Origin: Anthoceros angustus
Lineage: Eukaryota > Streptophyta > Anthocerotopsida > Anthocerotales > Anthocerotaceae
Assembly: GCA_010909165.1 (NCBI GenBank)
Contig: VJWM01000011.1
Location: forward strand, 744,001 to 808,000
Direction of reading: 5' to 3'
Length of the DNA stretch: 64,000 nt
The notes under the pieces are model-generated. The model was not told where the DNA came from. It made no database searches and saw nothing but the letters and a program-made list of their open reading frames with translations. This document shows, piece after piece, positions 34,500-43,977 of the stretch; within the stretch, counting starts at the first letter, position 1, and each line of letters starts with the position of its first letter. Made by a program: the position numbers and the translations under genes.

Positions 34500-35110
34500 T
34501 TAGACTCAAGTCAGACTGTGAATAGTTTCAGGTTGCGGCGCCGTTGGTAGGCGCTGAGATGCTGAAGCACCGAGGGTGGGGCAGCACGTTTGCTAGCAGG
34601 GATCGCTGTGAAAGCTGGTAAGAAGCAGAGCGAGTTAGGTTGTATCATCAGGAAGGATGGATGGGTTAACGTTGGATCAGTGAGATGGATTCGCGTTCCA
34701 AAGCATGGATTCTTCTGTGGCTGCCTTGCTGCTTCAGCGTCATGTATGGTCTTCATTGCCTGGGTGGGTTGTTGTGGATTGCTGTAGTTCAATGTGAGTT
34801 TTACTGTTTACTTTGTTCGTGGCTTTTCCCAGGGGTATAGGGTGACAGGATTATACATGTGGTATTAGGATCCGTTGATGAACAAGGAAGCCCGACGTGC
34901 TCATCTGAGTAAGATTATAAGGATGCTAAAGTAGTCTGCGATCAACGATCAATTTGGTGCGTTGATGGCTCACATGATTGAGGGGTTGATCGTTTATTTT
35001 CTTTGCCTCCTACTGTATTGATCACGGGTTTTGTGCATCAGTTATGCTATTTCATGCTGATTACCACCAGCAGTACCGGTGTTATGTGTGTGGGCCTTTG
35101 ACAAACGATT
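34500..35110. other. No supported gene
   Basis: Both strands show only short frames without motifs. It separates the caspase fragment from the MnmA pseudogene. Confidence 0.45.
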
Positions 35111-35114
35111 ATGC

Positions 35115-35918
35115 CCTGGGGCTGGCAGCGAATCCTGATCTCCATTGCAGTACGTTCTTTATGGTGAAAATTTGCATTGAAGGTGGTTGATTCTGGTGAG
35201 TCTCGTTCGTGAGCAGCAATTTCATTCTTTCCCGGAGACACCCACTTGTTTCCGCACGCTGTCTGTCCGCAAAGGCTACCACTGACATGTTTATGTGGAA
35301 ATTTGAGCTGAGAAGCTTGCCACTGGCCATTGTGCAGGTGTGCGTATCGATCAACAAGGCAAGGTGCGTCTGTTTTGAGGTGTGGATGGTGATTAAGGAT
35401 CAGTCCTACTTTTGGCTTCTGTTCAGAACTGCTCAGCTCATGCCATGTCCTGTGAGGACAGGACAATCCCTAATAGCTACCCATGAAACTTGGGTTTGAG
35501 AGGATGTTGTGTCTTGAAACCTGCTAAACGTTGACAACCATAAAATGAAGAAACTAACTGCCTTTCAGCATGTCTTGTTCCCTGTAGGCACATTGTGAAA
35601 TCGGAAGTTCGCCAGATCGCAGCCACCGCAGGATTGCCAATAGCAAGCAAACGAAGAAGCCGAGAGAGTCCTGCCGCAACAGGGATTTCGTGCAATCTTT
35701 TCGATCAACAGCACATTAGGATGACACCTGCCCCATGCATCTCAGTCTCGGATAGTGATGTAGTAGGCACACATGCCGGCAACGCGGGTTACAGGTCTGA
35801 GCTACGTGCAAGAATATCTAGAGCAGCAAAACCATGGGTTGTGGTGGGTCTAGACATTGAGGAGCAACAAGGTGCATGTTGCCCAAATCGGTCGAAGAAC
35901 GTGGAACTAACTGCCTAG
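35115..35918 (+). pseudogene. tRNA 2-thiouridylase (MnmA) pseudogene 1
   Basis: MnmA (TRMU) thiolates the wobble uridine of organellar tRNAs. In changing frames the plus strand gives NPDLHC (near 35130), KLATGHCAGVRIDQQGKV (near 35312), DQSYF (near 35400), KSEVRQIAATAGLPIASK (35598) and PAPCISVSDSDVVGTHAGNA with RARISRAAKPWVVVG (35729-35850). The order matches the family and the gene at 63110-64000. Stops and frame changes lie between the blocks, and the C-terminal barrel is missing. Confidence 0.8.
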
Positions 35919-35999
35919 TAGATAATGCGGAAGTAGGGTGTGACAGATCTCCAAACCAGGCAAAGAAAAGCGAAAGCAACGGAAAGTCTTAGCTAGTCA

Positions 36000-36854
36000 T
36001 CAGCGATAGAAGGAACCAGTTATCCTCCACAAACTCGTGCATGTGGTCATCCATGTGGGGTGGCATGGGCCTCCTCCTGCTGCCCGGCGCTCGGCTCTGG
36101 AGCAGCATCCCCAGGCCCGTCCGGTTGCATCCTGCTGGGTATATAGTTCCTGAGCAAGCCATGCTCGTACCGGCATTTCCAGCCTCTGAAGGCCACAGGC
36201 AGAGGACGCACTTGGAACCCGTGTTAGGCCCCAGATGGAAATCCTCTGGTGCGCACCGCCACTGCCTGACACGCGCACATCCAGCGGCACGGGTACAAGA
36301 GGGGGCAAGTTAGCCCCAACGTGCCCTCCTTTCGCGTCCAGCGCCTCCAGCTCCAGGTACGGAGCTGTGATAACCTCAGTCACAATCCAAAGATCCAGAG
36401 TCCTCTGGTGGGCAAAGTTTAAGTTGTTGCTGTCAGGTTGAAACATATTCACCGCTTGGGAGAAACGGGGTGTGGACGATACCGACTGATACGAAGGGAC
36501 ATAGATCTTCCAGGAATGCACATCCGTCATTCCTACAGATGCCCCTGTCTGAAACGCCAGAATCTTGGTGAACCATGAGATGTCATTCACCACTATCTTG
36601 CTGATTGAGCCATATTCCTCCGACCGGCTGATGTAGTTGGGATCTTGGGCGGAGATGATGCGTACCAGCTCGTTCTTGCCCTCGCCTCCTGCACAGAGTT
36701 CGCCCAGATTGCCGATCACGCGGAACCCTCGCTTGTCCTTCATCAGGACACTGAACACCGCCAGCTTGGGCTGGATGGGCAACACCGGCACAGCTCCGAA
36801 TGTTTTCCACAGCATTTTCACCAATGGGTCCCTCCTGTAGGGATCACAAGCCAT
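36000..36854 (-). CDS. Gasdermin-like pore-forming domain protein (candidate)
   Basis: Single open frame of 284 codons from an ATG at 36854. Short opening helix (LVKMLWKTFG, residues 11-20), then VPVLPIQPKLAVFSVLMKD (22-40) and FRVIGNLGELC (44-54). A middle part has ISKIVVNDISWFTKILAFQT (84-103) and WKIYVP (115-120), then DLWIVTEVITAPYLELEALD (154-173), VPLDVRVSG (188-196) and VPSASSACGLQRLEM (213-227). This order of strands resembles gasdermin N-terminal domains, above all the short bacterial and fungal types, which form membrane pores after proteolysis. I judge this from memory of the family pattern, not a search. The conserved tail HMDDHMHEFVED lies in another frame at about 36010-36060, so a frameshift probably sits between 36070 and 36240. 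Related fragment at 33057-33460. Confidence 0.45.
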   Translation of the reverse strand: MACDPYRRDPLVKMLWKTFGAVPVLPIQPKLAVFSVLMKDKRGFRVIGNLGELCAGGEGKNELVRIISAQDPNYISRSEEYGSISKIVVNDISWFTKILAFQTGASVGMTDVHSWKIYVPSYQSVSSTPRFSQAVNMFQPDSNNLNFAHQRTLDLWIVTEVITAPYLELEALDAKGGHVGANLPPLVPVPLDVRVSGSGGAHQRISIWGLTRVPSASSACGLQRLEMPVRAWLAQELYTQQDATGRAWGCCSRAERRAAGGGPCHPTWMTTCTSLWRITGSFYR

Positions 36855-36896
36855 CGCGTCTTGCCCGAGGTCACCCAATCCCACCCGATCCAACCC

Positions 36897-37150
36897 AGCT
36901 GCAGCTGCTGCTGCTGCTGCTCTTTCTGCTTCGCCGGGCAGCTACCCAATTCCTGATGTGACAGGATTAGCGTCACTTGCAGCCTAGTGATGGCAACTAC
37001 AACAGACCCAAGAACCGCATTCCTTCCATCTGGATACAGGCTTTGCACGAAGGGCCGGGGGAGGAAGAGCTCATCTGCACAAACTTGACACACACCTGAC
37101 TATTGCGGGTGCCGAACCGGGATTCCTGCCCCCACCGCCCACGAGCCTTC
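36897..37150. other. Intergenic with CTG microsatellite
   Basis: CAGCTGCAGCTGCTGCTGCT at 36896 onwards is a short CTG run just in front of the gasdermin-like start. Nothing else recognised. Confidence 0.5.
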
Positions 37151-37154
37151 ACTC

Positions 37155-37346
37155 TTCACGCGCTCTGACTGGGTCTCCAGAATGCCTTTTTTCCAAAGCT
37201 CAGAGTTCCACTATGTATTCACGCGCTCTGACTGGTCTCCGGAATGCCTTTCCGTCGAAGCTCAGGGTTCTACTGTGTACACGTTCACGTGATCGGACTG
37301 GGTCTCCGGAATGCCTTTTCTTCGGAGCTCAGGGTTCCACTATGTA
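37155..37346. repeat. Three tandem units of 63-66 bp
   Basis: Units start at about 37155, 37218 and 37284. Each holds CTGACTGG(G)TCTCC(A/G)GAATGCCTTTT followed by an AAGCTCAG(A/G)GTTC(C/T)AC block. Confidence 0.85.
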
Positions 37347-37407
37347 GCGTGTTGATTTGTCTGGGGACATGTCTGATTTGATTACCAAAACACATCGTAT
37401 TGGATTG

Positions 37408-37843
37408 AACGCGTCCGATTGATATGTACGTCGCAAATCGCATTTTGTATTCACCTTCGAGGGGACGTGGCGGGCCGAGCAGCCACGGGATGCAAGGGAG
37501 GAGAGTATGGAAGAGAGAGTGGTAGGGCAGGAGAGCATGGAAGCAACCAGGGCAGAGCTCGTGGACGGACGTGGCTCCATGGAGTAATAAGGCTGGAGCA
37601 GCTTTTTTCCGAATTCATGCAGGAAGGCGCATATGGACTGCGTCCGATTGATATGTACGTCACAAATCGCATTTTGTATTCACTTTCGAGGGCACGTGGC
37701 GGGCCGAGCAGCCACGGGATGCAAGGGAAGCAACCATGGAAGCAACCAGGGCAGAGCTTGTGGACGGACGTGGGCCCCATGGAGCAAGGCTGGAGCAGCT
37801 CTTTTCCGAATTCATGCAGGAAGACGCATATGGACTGCTCACC
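37408..37843. repeat. Tandem duplication of about 200-230 bp
   Basis: Both units start CGTCCGATTGATATGTACGT and end GCATATGGACTGC. Unit 1 (37408-37640) has extra GGAGAGTATGGAAG-type sequence relative to unit 2 (37641-37843). Open frames in both units are not supported as genes. Confidence 0.85.
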
Positions 37844-37883
37844 GCAGACTTGTCTGATCATCAGCAGCTGGCTATTGTGCTAT

Positions 37884-38490
37884 TGTGAGGTTCGTGTGGC
37901 TCAAGTCAAGTAGCAGGCTAGATAGGCATATGTTCATAGCAACTCTTCAGGCTTGTGCAATGGCAGTGGACTTGAAGTCTGAGCAGCAGCTGCATGCTGG
38001 TCTGCTGGGTAGTGGTATTGAGCCTAATGTGTTTGGCATTGTGCAGTTGCTTGGTGGACATGCATGCAAATTGTGGCGGCTTGAGAGATGCTCGAAGGGT
38101 GGCTGACGTGTGGTGTTGTGGAATTCCATGATATAGCAGGATATCCCCAGCAGGCCATGGGGCAGGAAGCTCTTCCTGTTGGAGTTGCTGATAGTTTCTG
38201 CGATGTGTGCAGCTTGGAAGACGTCAAGACAGTGTTTGACGGGCTTGGTCCAAAAGATGCGGTGACATAGAATGCCATGATAGCAGGGTATTCCCAGCAG
38301 GGAATGGGAGAGGAAATCCTTCATGCTTACAGGGTCATGCAGGATGAAGACATTGTGAAACCCGATTCTTTGAAATTTGTGTGCCTCCTGGTGGCATTTG
38401 GAAATGTGGGCAACCTGGGTTGGATACCGGGAGAAGGCTTCATGCTCAAATAAGAAAGGTGTGTTGGTAGCCAACAGCCTGGTAAGCGTG
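37884..38490 (+). pseudogene. PPR fragment
   Basis: PPR-like frames in order: RHMFIATLQACAMAVDLKSE, LHAGLLGSGIEPNV, then in another frame MHANCGGLRDARRV, further on KDAVT (38260) and NAMIAGYSQQGMGEEIL, and near 38420 GRRLHAQIRK. Several frame changes and stops. A truncated PLS-type PPR remnant, separate from the one at 5.4 kb. Confidence 0.7.
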
Positions 38491-38499
38491 TAAATGAGA

Positions 38500-39000
38500 G
38501 CCTGAAAATGGCAGCCTGGTGGTCGCTCCTCACACACACTTTCTTTCAGCGCTTTTCCACACACCCTTTGTCTCGTCCTGACAACGGGACAGAGGGACAG
38601 AGATCGACATGCATATTTTTTTCAGTCAGCTTCACAGGTATGTACATAGAGATGTTAATCATCCAGGGGAGTTGCATTTCCACACCACGAGGAGTCTCAC
38701 TGAGCCGAAATGAATGCCTCGCATGAAGACCTGCATCTAAGCTATCACAGATCCTCATCGTCCAGGATGGTGGTGACCCATTCATCCTCCACCACGAGAA
38801 GTATCATATCGGGATCATTCAAGGGGGTAGCCGCTCATGCATGCTGTAATGGTCTCTCAGGTGCTCCATTGACAGCCTACTGCTGCTGCTGATCAGTATC
38901 CTGACATTCTGCAACGGATCATCAAGGCAGCCTGGTGGGCAGTTCACGACTGCAGCTTCAGCGTGGTGGGCGGTTCACAACTGCCTCCTTGAGCTGGGTG
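38500..39000. other. No supported gene; short GGTGGGCGGTTCAC repeats
   Basis: Just downstream of the PLC-like gene, GTGGGCAGTTCACGACTGC-like sequence occurs three times between 38935 and 39015. The rest shows no coding signal. Confidence 0.5.
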
Positions 39001-39006
39001 GGCGGT

Positions 39007-39963
39007 TCACGCCGTGCCCTGGGACCGGGCCACGGTGAGGCCGATGCAGGCGTCGATGAAGTCGTCCTCGACGTAGTCCTCGGAGAAGATCTGGAGGCGG
39101 TCCGCGATGCCCCGCTTGTAGGCCTGCTGGATGAAGAGGCGGCTGTAGGGCTTCATTCGCTTGGTGACGGGGGTGACGCAGAGGGTTGGGTTGCAGGGCT
39201 GGGCCGTGACCGTGTTTTCCACCTGGTAGAAGAATCTGCGGACCTCACAGGGCTCGTGCCGGGCCAGAAAGTAGAGGTTGGACTCGAACTTGGTGGCGGG
39301 GAGGTCGGTGTCGATCCAGTTGTCCTTGAGGTAGCCCGAGCTCCAGAGCGGGGTGCCCGGGGAAGGAGCCGGGGCCTTCTGCGGCTTCCACACACATATC
39401 ACTCTCTTGGGCAGCAGCTCCTGCAACACGCGGTCGAAGATGGCCTCGTCCTGCGGGACCAGGTAATCCCCCAGCTGCTCGATCAGGTACTTGTCGAAGT
39501 CTGGAGGGTCGTCGTGGCCGAACTCCGTTCCGATCCCCAGGATGATCACCTCCTCCCTTGTCTCCGAGAGGAACTGCTTCACGCCGGAGAGGACCTTGTC
39601 CACGCTGTAGGACTTGCGAATCCCGTGGCAGACTCGGCGGTTTTCCTCCACCCGGATGTCCAGCACCCGCACTCCCTTCGCCAGCTGCTCGTAGATGGAC
39701 AGGGCTTGGCACTCGAGGTTGCCCATGCCATTGGTGGCCGATTCGTGCGTACCTGGCCACACTATGCTCCTCATCTTCACTTTGTCCTTCTCCAAGCTGG
39801 ACATCCACTCCTTCTTGTTCGCCTGCTTGTAGTCGCATCCAGGAAAAGCACATCCGTTCTCTGTGAGCAGGCCCTTCAGCTTTCTCCTCTCCTCGTTCAC
39901 CACTTTGTGCTTCTCCATCTGCCTGGACACCTGAGCTCCCAGCTGATAGCACCAATGGTACAT
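39007..39963 (-). CDS. PI-PLC X domain-containing protein
   Basis: Intronless frame of 318 codons from an ATG at 39963 (MYHWCYQLGAQVSRQMEKHK). The catalytic X-domain barrel begins at KMRSIVWPGTHESATN, where His is the usual first catalytic residue. GVRVLDIRVEENRRVCHGI follows with the second His of the family. Then come the repeated strands VIILGIGTEFGHD and RVICVWKPQ. There is no Y or C2 domain, so it belongs to the single-domain PLCXD-type family rather than to the calcium-dependent plant PLCs. Substrate is likely phosphatidylinositol or a related lipid, not shown here. No signal peptide is evident. The frame is clean and codon use looks normal. Confidence 0.85.
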   Translation of the reverse strand: MYHWCYQLGAQVSRQMEKHKVVNEERRKLKGLLTENGCAFPGCDYKQANKKEWMSSLEKDKVKMRSIVWPGTHESATNGMGNLECQALSIYEQLAKGVRVLDIRVEENRRVCHGIRKSYSVDKVLSGVKQFLSETREEVIILGIGTEFGHDDPPDFDKYLIEQLGDYLVPQDEAIFDRVLQELLPKRVICVWKPQKAPAPSPGTPLWSSGYLKDNWIDTDLPATKFESNLYFLARHEPCEVRRFFYQVENTVTAQPCNPTLCVTPVTKRMKPYSRLFIQQAYKRGIADRLQIFSEDYVEDDFIDACIGLTVARSQGTA

Positions 39964-41130
39964 GGTTGAGAAGCCGTTTGTTGCAAGCGATTCGGGATGT
40001 ACATACAAGACATACAGTATCGCTCTCCCCTGACAGTTGCGGAGTTCTTCCCTCTCCCCTCCTCTCGCACATGTATCCTGTCTCCAATGCCTTCACCAGC
40101 TACAGCGCAGTCCCAATTTCGCATCGCATTCGCCCCACACCTCTGCAAATTGCCGGGCGGACCCACCCCATCCCATTGTAGCGCACGAACGGGGCAACGC
40201 ATTGCCAAACCATTTATCGATCCCGGCTTTGAGCCGACCGGTGCATCCGCAGTCTTGCAGACTTTTCATGTTGACACAAATAGTGGGCACCTCTTCATTC
40301 ATAGTGGGCAGCTCTTAATCCAGGCTGCCTGTCTTTAGAGATGAAGTGCACTTGGCACATGAGTGCCAACCAATGCCGATGAGCACATGGTGGCGGCAAC
40401 CATGTGCGTTATCAGCCAGTATAAATGCGGGTTAAGGAATGCCAGAAGTGTGCAGTGTGTTGAGCTCAGATCCTCTGTGCCCGGCTCTCTACTACCCGCT
40501 GCTTGGTGCTTGTGGTGTTTGGCATTCTTACATTTCAGACAAACCTGTCAGAAGATGCCAAGGAAATCCTTTGCATCTTCCGAGTGTAAAGGATCTCAAG
40601 TCCTTGAAGCCGCTCAAAGAGCAGAGTCGAGACCGGGTGCACTGCATACATTGAGGAGAGTGGTTTGCTTCTTCTACTTGAACCCTGTTCTCAAGCTGCT
40701 GAGGTATCTTGATGTGCTATATGTGATAGGTAGGAGAAACTGGGTCACAGTCTGGACAGCTTTTGGCTTCAACTTCTGGTACCATCGTCACAAGACAATG
40801 ATCCACTCTTTCTGGGGCGCACCCTTAGCATTTACAAAAGGATTCAACTCTGCACTAGTTGCAACGCAACAAAGTGCATGATTGAATCCAAACTGCGCTC
40901 CCAAATTTCCCCAGCAGCAACAAGTGGCGGGACGACTTTGGGAGTCGCTGCCGACTTGTGCATACTTATGTAGTGCAGTGTCGAAGGCATAAATCTAGAG
41001 CAGCACAGCACCGTCTTCAGCTGTTAGTGTCCCCAAAACCCTTGGAGCTGAAACCTTGAGCAGGACTGCATCGTCTTCGGCTGTTAGTGCCCCCGAGACC
41101 CTTGGAGCAACGGCAGCGGGCAGATCTGTG
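39964..41130. other. No firmly supported gene
   Basis: A 172-codon frame at 40363-40881 (+) has no recognised motif and may be chance. A 60-68 bp tandem duplication lies at about 40993-41115 (CTTCAGCTGTTAGTG / CTTCGGCTGTTAGTG). The first 200 bases are the likely upstream region of the PLC-like gene. Confidence 0.4.
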
Positions 41131-41524
41131 AGCGGGCAGATGTGGTTTTCTGGGGCAGCGTCGCCTCAGAGGACACACGGCGAGCCAGCAATTGTGAATT
41201 GTTTACAGCAGGGTATCAGCTAGCATGGAGGAGCGGGGACTGCCGGATGCATGTTGCTGATGGTCGTTGCTGCATCACCATTGCCGAGCTTGTCCTGTAC
41301 CCACGAGAAAAAAATGAAGAGAGATTCTCCAACAAGTTTCTTTGCGTGGCCGCCGGTACCCGCTCTCAGAACAGAGCCAGAATTTGGTGGTTCTCCCACA
41401 AAACTGGCAGGGCTGAACATAGAAGCCCTAACCCGTTTGGTTGTTCCCATCTTCCCATCTTGTGCGCAGTCACTCCGTCGCTGCACCAACGTTGTGAGCG
41501 CGACGATACACGCCAAAGCATAGG

Positions 41525-41740
41525 AGAAGAATTTTATTTAAGTCCAGTGAGGACGGATTTCCGTCATGGGACTTGGTACTTACCAACTTGTACCACGGTG
41601 TGCCTAAGCTACTTGCACCAAGGGCATCCACTCCCTTTAATACCCCATCTAAGTATCGATCTAAGCACATGACTTAATAATGACGTTCTTATAAATGTGT
41701 GTCCATTTGGCCTAAGCCATTTGGACATTTGAGCATATCA
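41525..41740. repeat. Dispersed repeat, copy 1
   Basis: GAATTTTATTTAAGTCCAGT to CCTAAGCCATTTGGACA matches 58545-58942 over about 200 bp. It contains TTCTTATAAATGTGTG, a possible TATA box, so it may be an LTR or short mobile element. Confidence 0.75.
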
Positions 41741-42169
41741 TGCAAGTAAATTCGAGTGGGACTACCTCTCCTATGTTTAGAGCGTTCTTACTGAGCTATC
41801 TTACGAATAATAGTCAATCCATTGTCCTTCAAAGGGTACTTACCGAACTATTTTACCAACAGCAGCAACTACTGGAGATGCATCAACCCTAAAACCTACC
41901 TATTCTATTATTCTCTCCCCTTAAACTAGTTGTACTCTTGTAACATTATCCCCTCTTCAATCTAGTCATACACCTGATGTAAAACTCTCGTTACACAAGA
42001 CAAGTGACAAGAGAGGAACTTTTAAGCGGCATTAAAAAACCTTAATAACAGCAAACACCTATCACGAAAAAACTTGCCACAAGGAAAAAGTCATGCTTTA
42101 GAGTCTTTCATAACATGAGAAAGTCTAGTTCCGGCTTAAGACATATTGTTCTAGAAATCTTTTGTAGCT

Positions 42170-42590
42170 GTGGAAGTAGAAAACTATTCAAACACAGGAA
42201 TTACACGTAAATATTGCACAAACTCCTTGAACTTTGTTGAGGGAAGAACTTTGGTGAAACCGTCCGTCTTCATAGAATTTGCAAACCTATATTCCATGGA
42301 AATCAACTACGCTTTCTTCTATCATCTCGCGAATATGATGGTGTTGAACATATCATGCTTCATATGCTGATGAAACTCAGGATTATGCGCAACCTTGAGA
42401 CTACTCTGATTATCCGTATACAGATTTGTAGATTGTTTGAGAATAACCAAGTTCCTTTAAAAGTAGTTGCAATCAAATGATGCTGCCATGTATTCTACCT
42501 CCGTAGAAGAGAGAGCAATAGTAGGTTGTGACATAGAACTCAAACTAACAGGAGAATGCATCATCGACTAGTTCAGTAATATGTAAGCTA
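42170..42590 (-). pseudogene. copia RNase H and C-terminal remnant
   Basis: Minus-strand frames give QPTIALSSTEVEYMAAS (RNase H), then NLYTDNQSSLKVAHNPEFHQ and DGFTKVLPSTKFKEFVQYL, the usual C-terminal end of copia pol. Breaks interrupt it, and no reverse transcriptase is nearby. The PIF/Harbinger element begins at once after it, at 42595. Confidence 0.75.
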
Positions 42591-42594
42591 TTCA

Positions 42595-42611
42595 GGGCTG
42601 GTTTCCATGGG
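42595..42611. repeat. Left terminal inverted repeat
   Basis: GGGCTGGTTTCCATGGG, with TCA immediately outside at 42592-42594. Pairs with the repeat ending at 45593 with two differences in 17 bases. Confidence 0.85.
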
Positions 42612-43179
42612 CAAGTTTTCATCAACTTCAACTTCTCACATTACTATATGTATACATTACGACAAAAACAAAGCGGGTTTGGGGGAAGTTTCAACAAACT
42701 CCCACGATGATCGGAGACAAGCGGGTCTAGCGAGTTTTACAACAGGCCGATGCAAAACCCAGTGTCACGTTACGGTTTCCCGGTCTCCCAAGCGGGCTTA
42801 TAATGCGGGCAATTGCAAGGACACGGGTCTTTGGAAAAGGCGGGAGGCAAGTGTGCACTTGATCGGGAAGGCCGCTTGGGCAAGAAGGAAAGCAAGTGCA
42901 GTGAAGCAATGGTGATGGTGAAGGCTTGGGACACCATCTCAAAGATGCAGACTTGCCATTAAGTGCGCGCCGAGTTCTTTGCTCCCCAATTTTTCCATAA
43001 GTTCGCATTGCCTTTGGCTTTGATCTCGCCTTTCACTTATCCGGCCGGGCTGTCACTTCACAAATTGATATACCCACAGTCATGAGCGGGGCCCGTCCAC
43101 ACATCGATTTAAGGCACCAAGGAAAGTGTGGACATTGCGGGAGCTTCACATTTTGCGGGCTAAGAAGATTGATCATGAA

Positions 43180-43977
43180 TCCAGTGATGGGAGGCAGGAA
43201 AAGAGCGGAAGCTTGAGCGGTGGGAGGAAGTGGCACGCTACTACATGAGCGGTGTGGTGTGTCTGCTGGTCGGGGCCAAAAGTAAGTGGGACAATCTTGC
43301 AGGATTGGAAAAAATCAATGACCATTGCGGCATCCGTTAAGTGGACAAGATACATCTTGGCGGATGAGTGTGGAAGAGAAGAAGGCTCACAAATTGCCCC
43401 TAGCTTTGAGCATAGCTTGTTTACAGCAATTGAATTGTGGTTTCTTGATTCACAAGCCGGACTTTGCGCACTTGGGTGACACCGGCACCATGCCACGGTA
43501 CTACCTTTGCTTGCTCCTCCTATCTACATTGATGAAAATTCGGATGAAGCTCATGACTTGCGGCTTCTAATGTGTGCGATTTTTGCGACACACCTAATTC
43601 TTCAAGAGAGGCCTCACCTAGTCGCCCCTCCGAACCTAGTGAGGAGTCTCCATCACCAGTCTTTGAACACGGGCATGGAGTCCAAGATGCAGTTGATACT
43701 TTAAAGGGTAGCCGGAAAAAAAGGAAGGTGCTCACTTCTAAACGAGGTGAAGAATTGTTCGTAGCTATGACTAGCAATTTTGTGGAACAATTAAGAGACA
43801 CGAAGCCAACAAAGACAAGCGACACAAAGCTCACATGGATTTCCAAGAGAGTGCACAGACATTATGGAGCACTGGCGTGCTCTTGTGCGATCCAGAACGG
43901 ATAGGTGAAGGTTTTGTGCATGCATTCATGAAGATAGGTGATGCCTTGAACAAGATAGGAGATAAAATGTCTTAGAA
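43180..43977 (+). pseudogene. Harbinger Myb/SANT-like accessory protein (decayed)
   Basis: Short frames in series: ERWEEVARYYMSGVVCLLVG with KSKWDNLAGLEKINDHCG (near 43215-43335), the pattern of the Myb/SANT-like DNA-binding protein of PIF elements. From 43572 comes an acidic and basic region (SPVFEHGHGVQDAVDTLKGS, RKKRKVLTSKRGEELF), then in another frame ERIGEGFVHAFMKIGDALNK ending in a stop at about 43974-43976. Several frame changes make it non-functional as written. It ends within a few bases of the transposase stop on the other strand. Confidence 0.65.

Noticed and set aside
36896-36930. CTG run as part of the gasdermin-like coding frame
   Set aside because: The upstream extension has no ATG; the first ATG at 36854 is the better start, so the run is taken as non-coding.
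38935-39969. 344-codon plus-strand frame opposite the PLC-like gene
   Set aside because: Antisense shadow of the PI-PLC X-domain coding sequence; the minus strand has the catalytic motifs.
40363-40881. 172-codon plus-strand frame
   Set aside because: No recognisable domain or splice context; too weak to call a gene.
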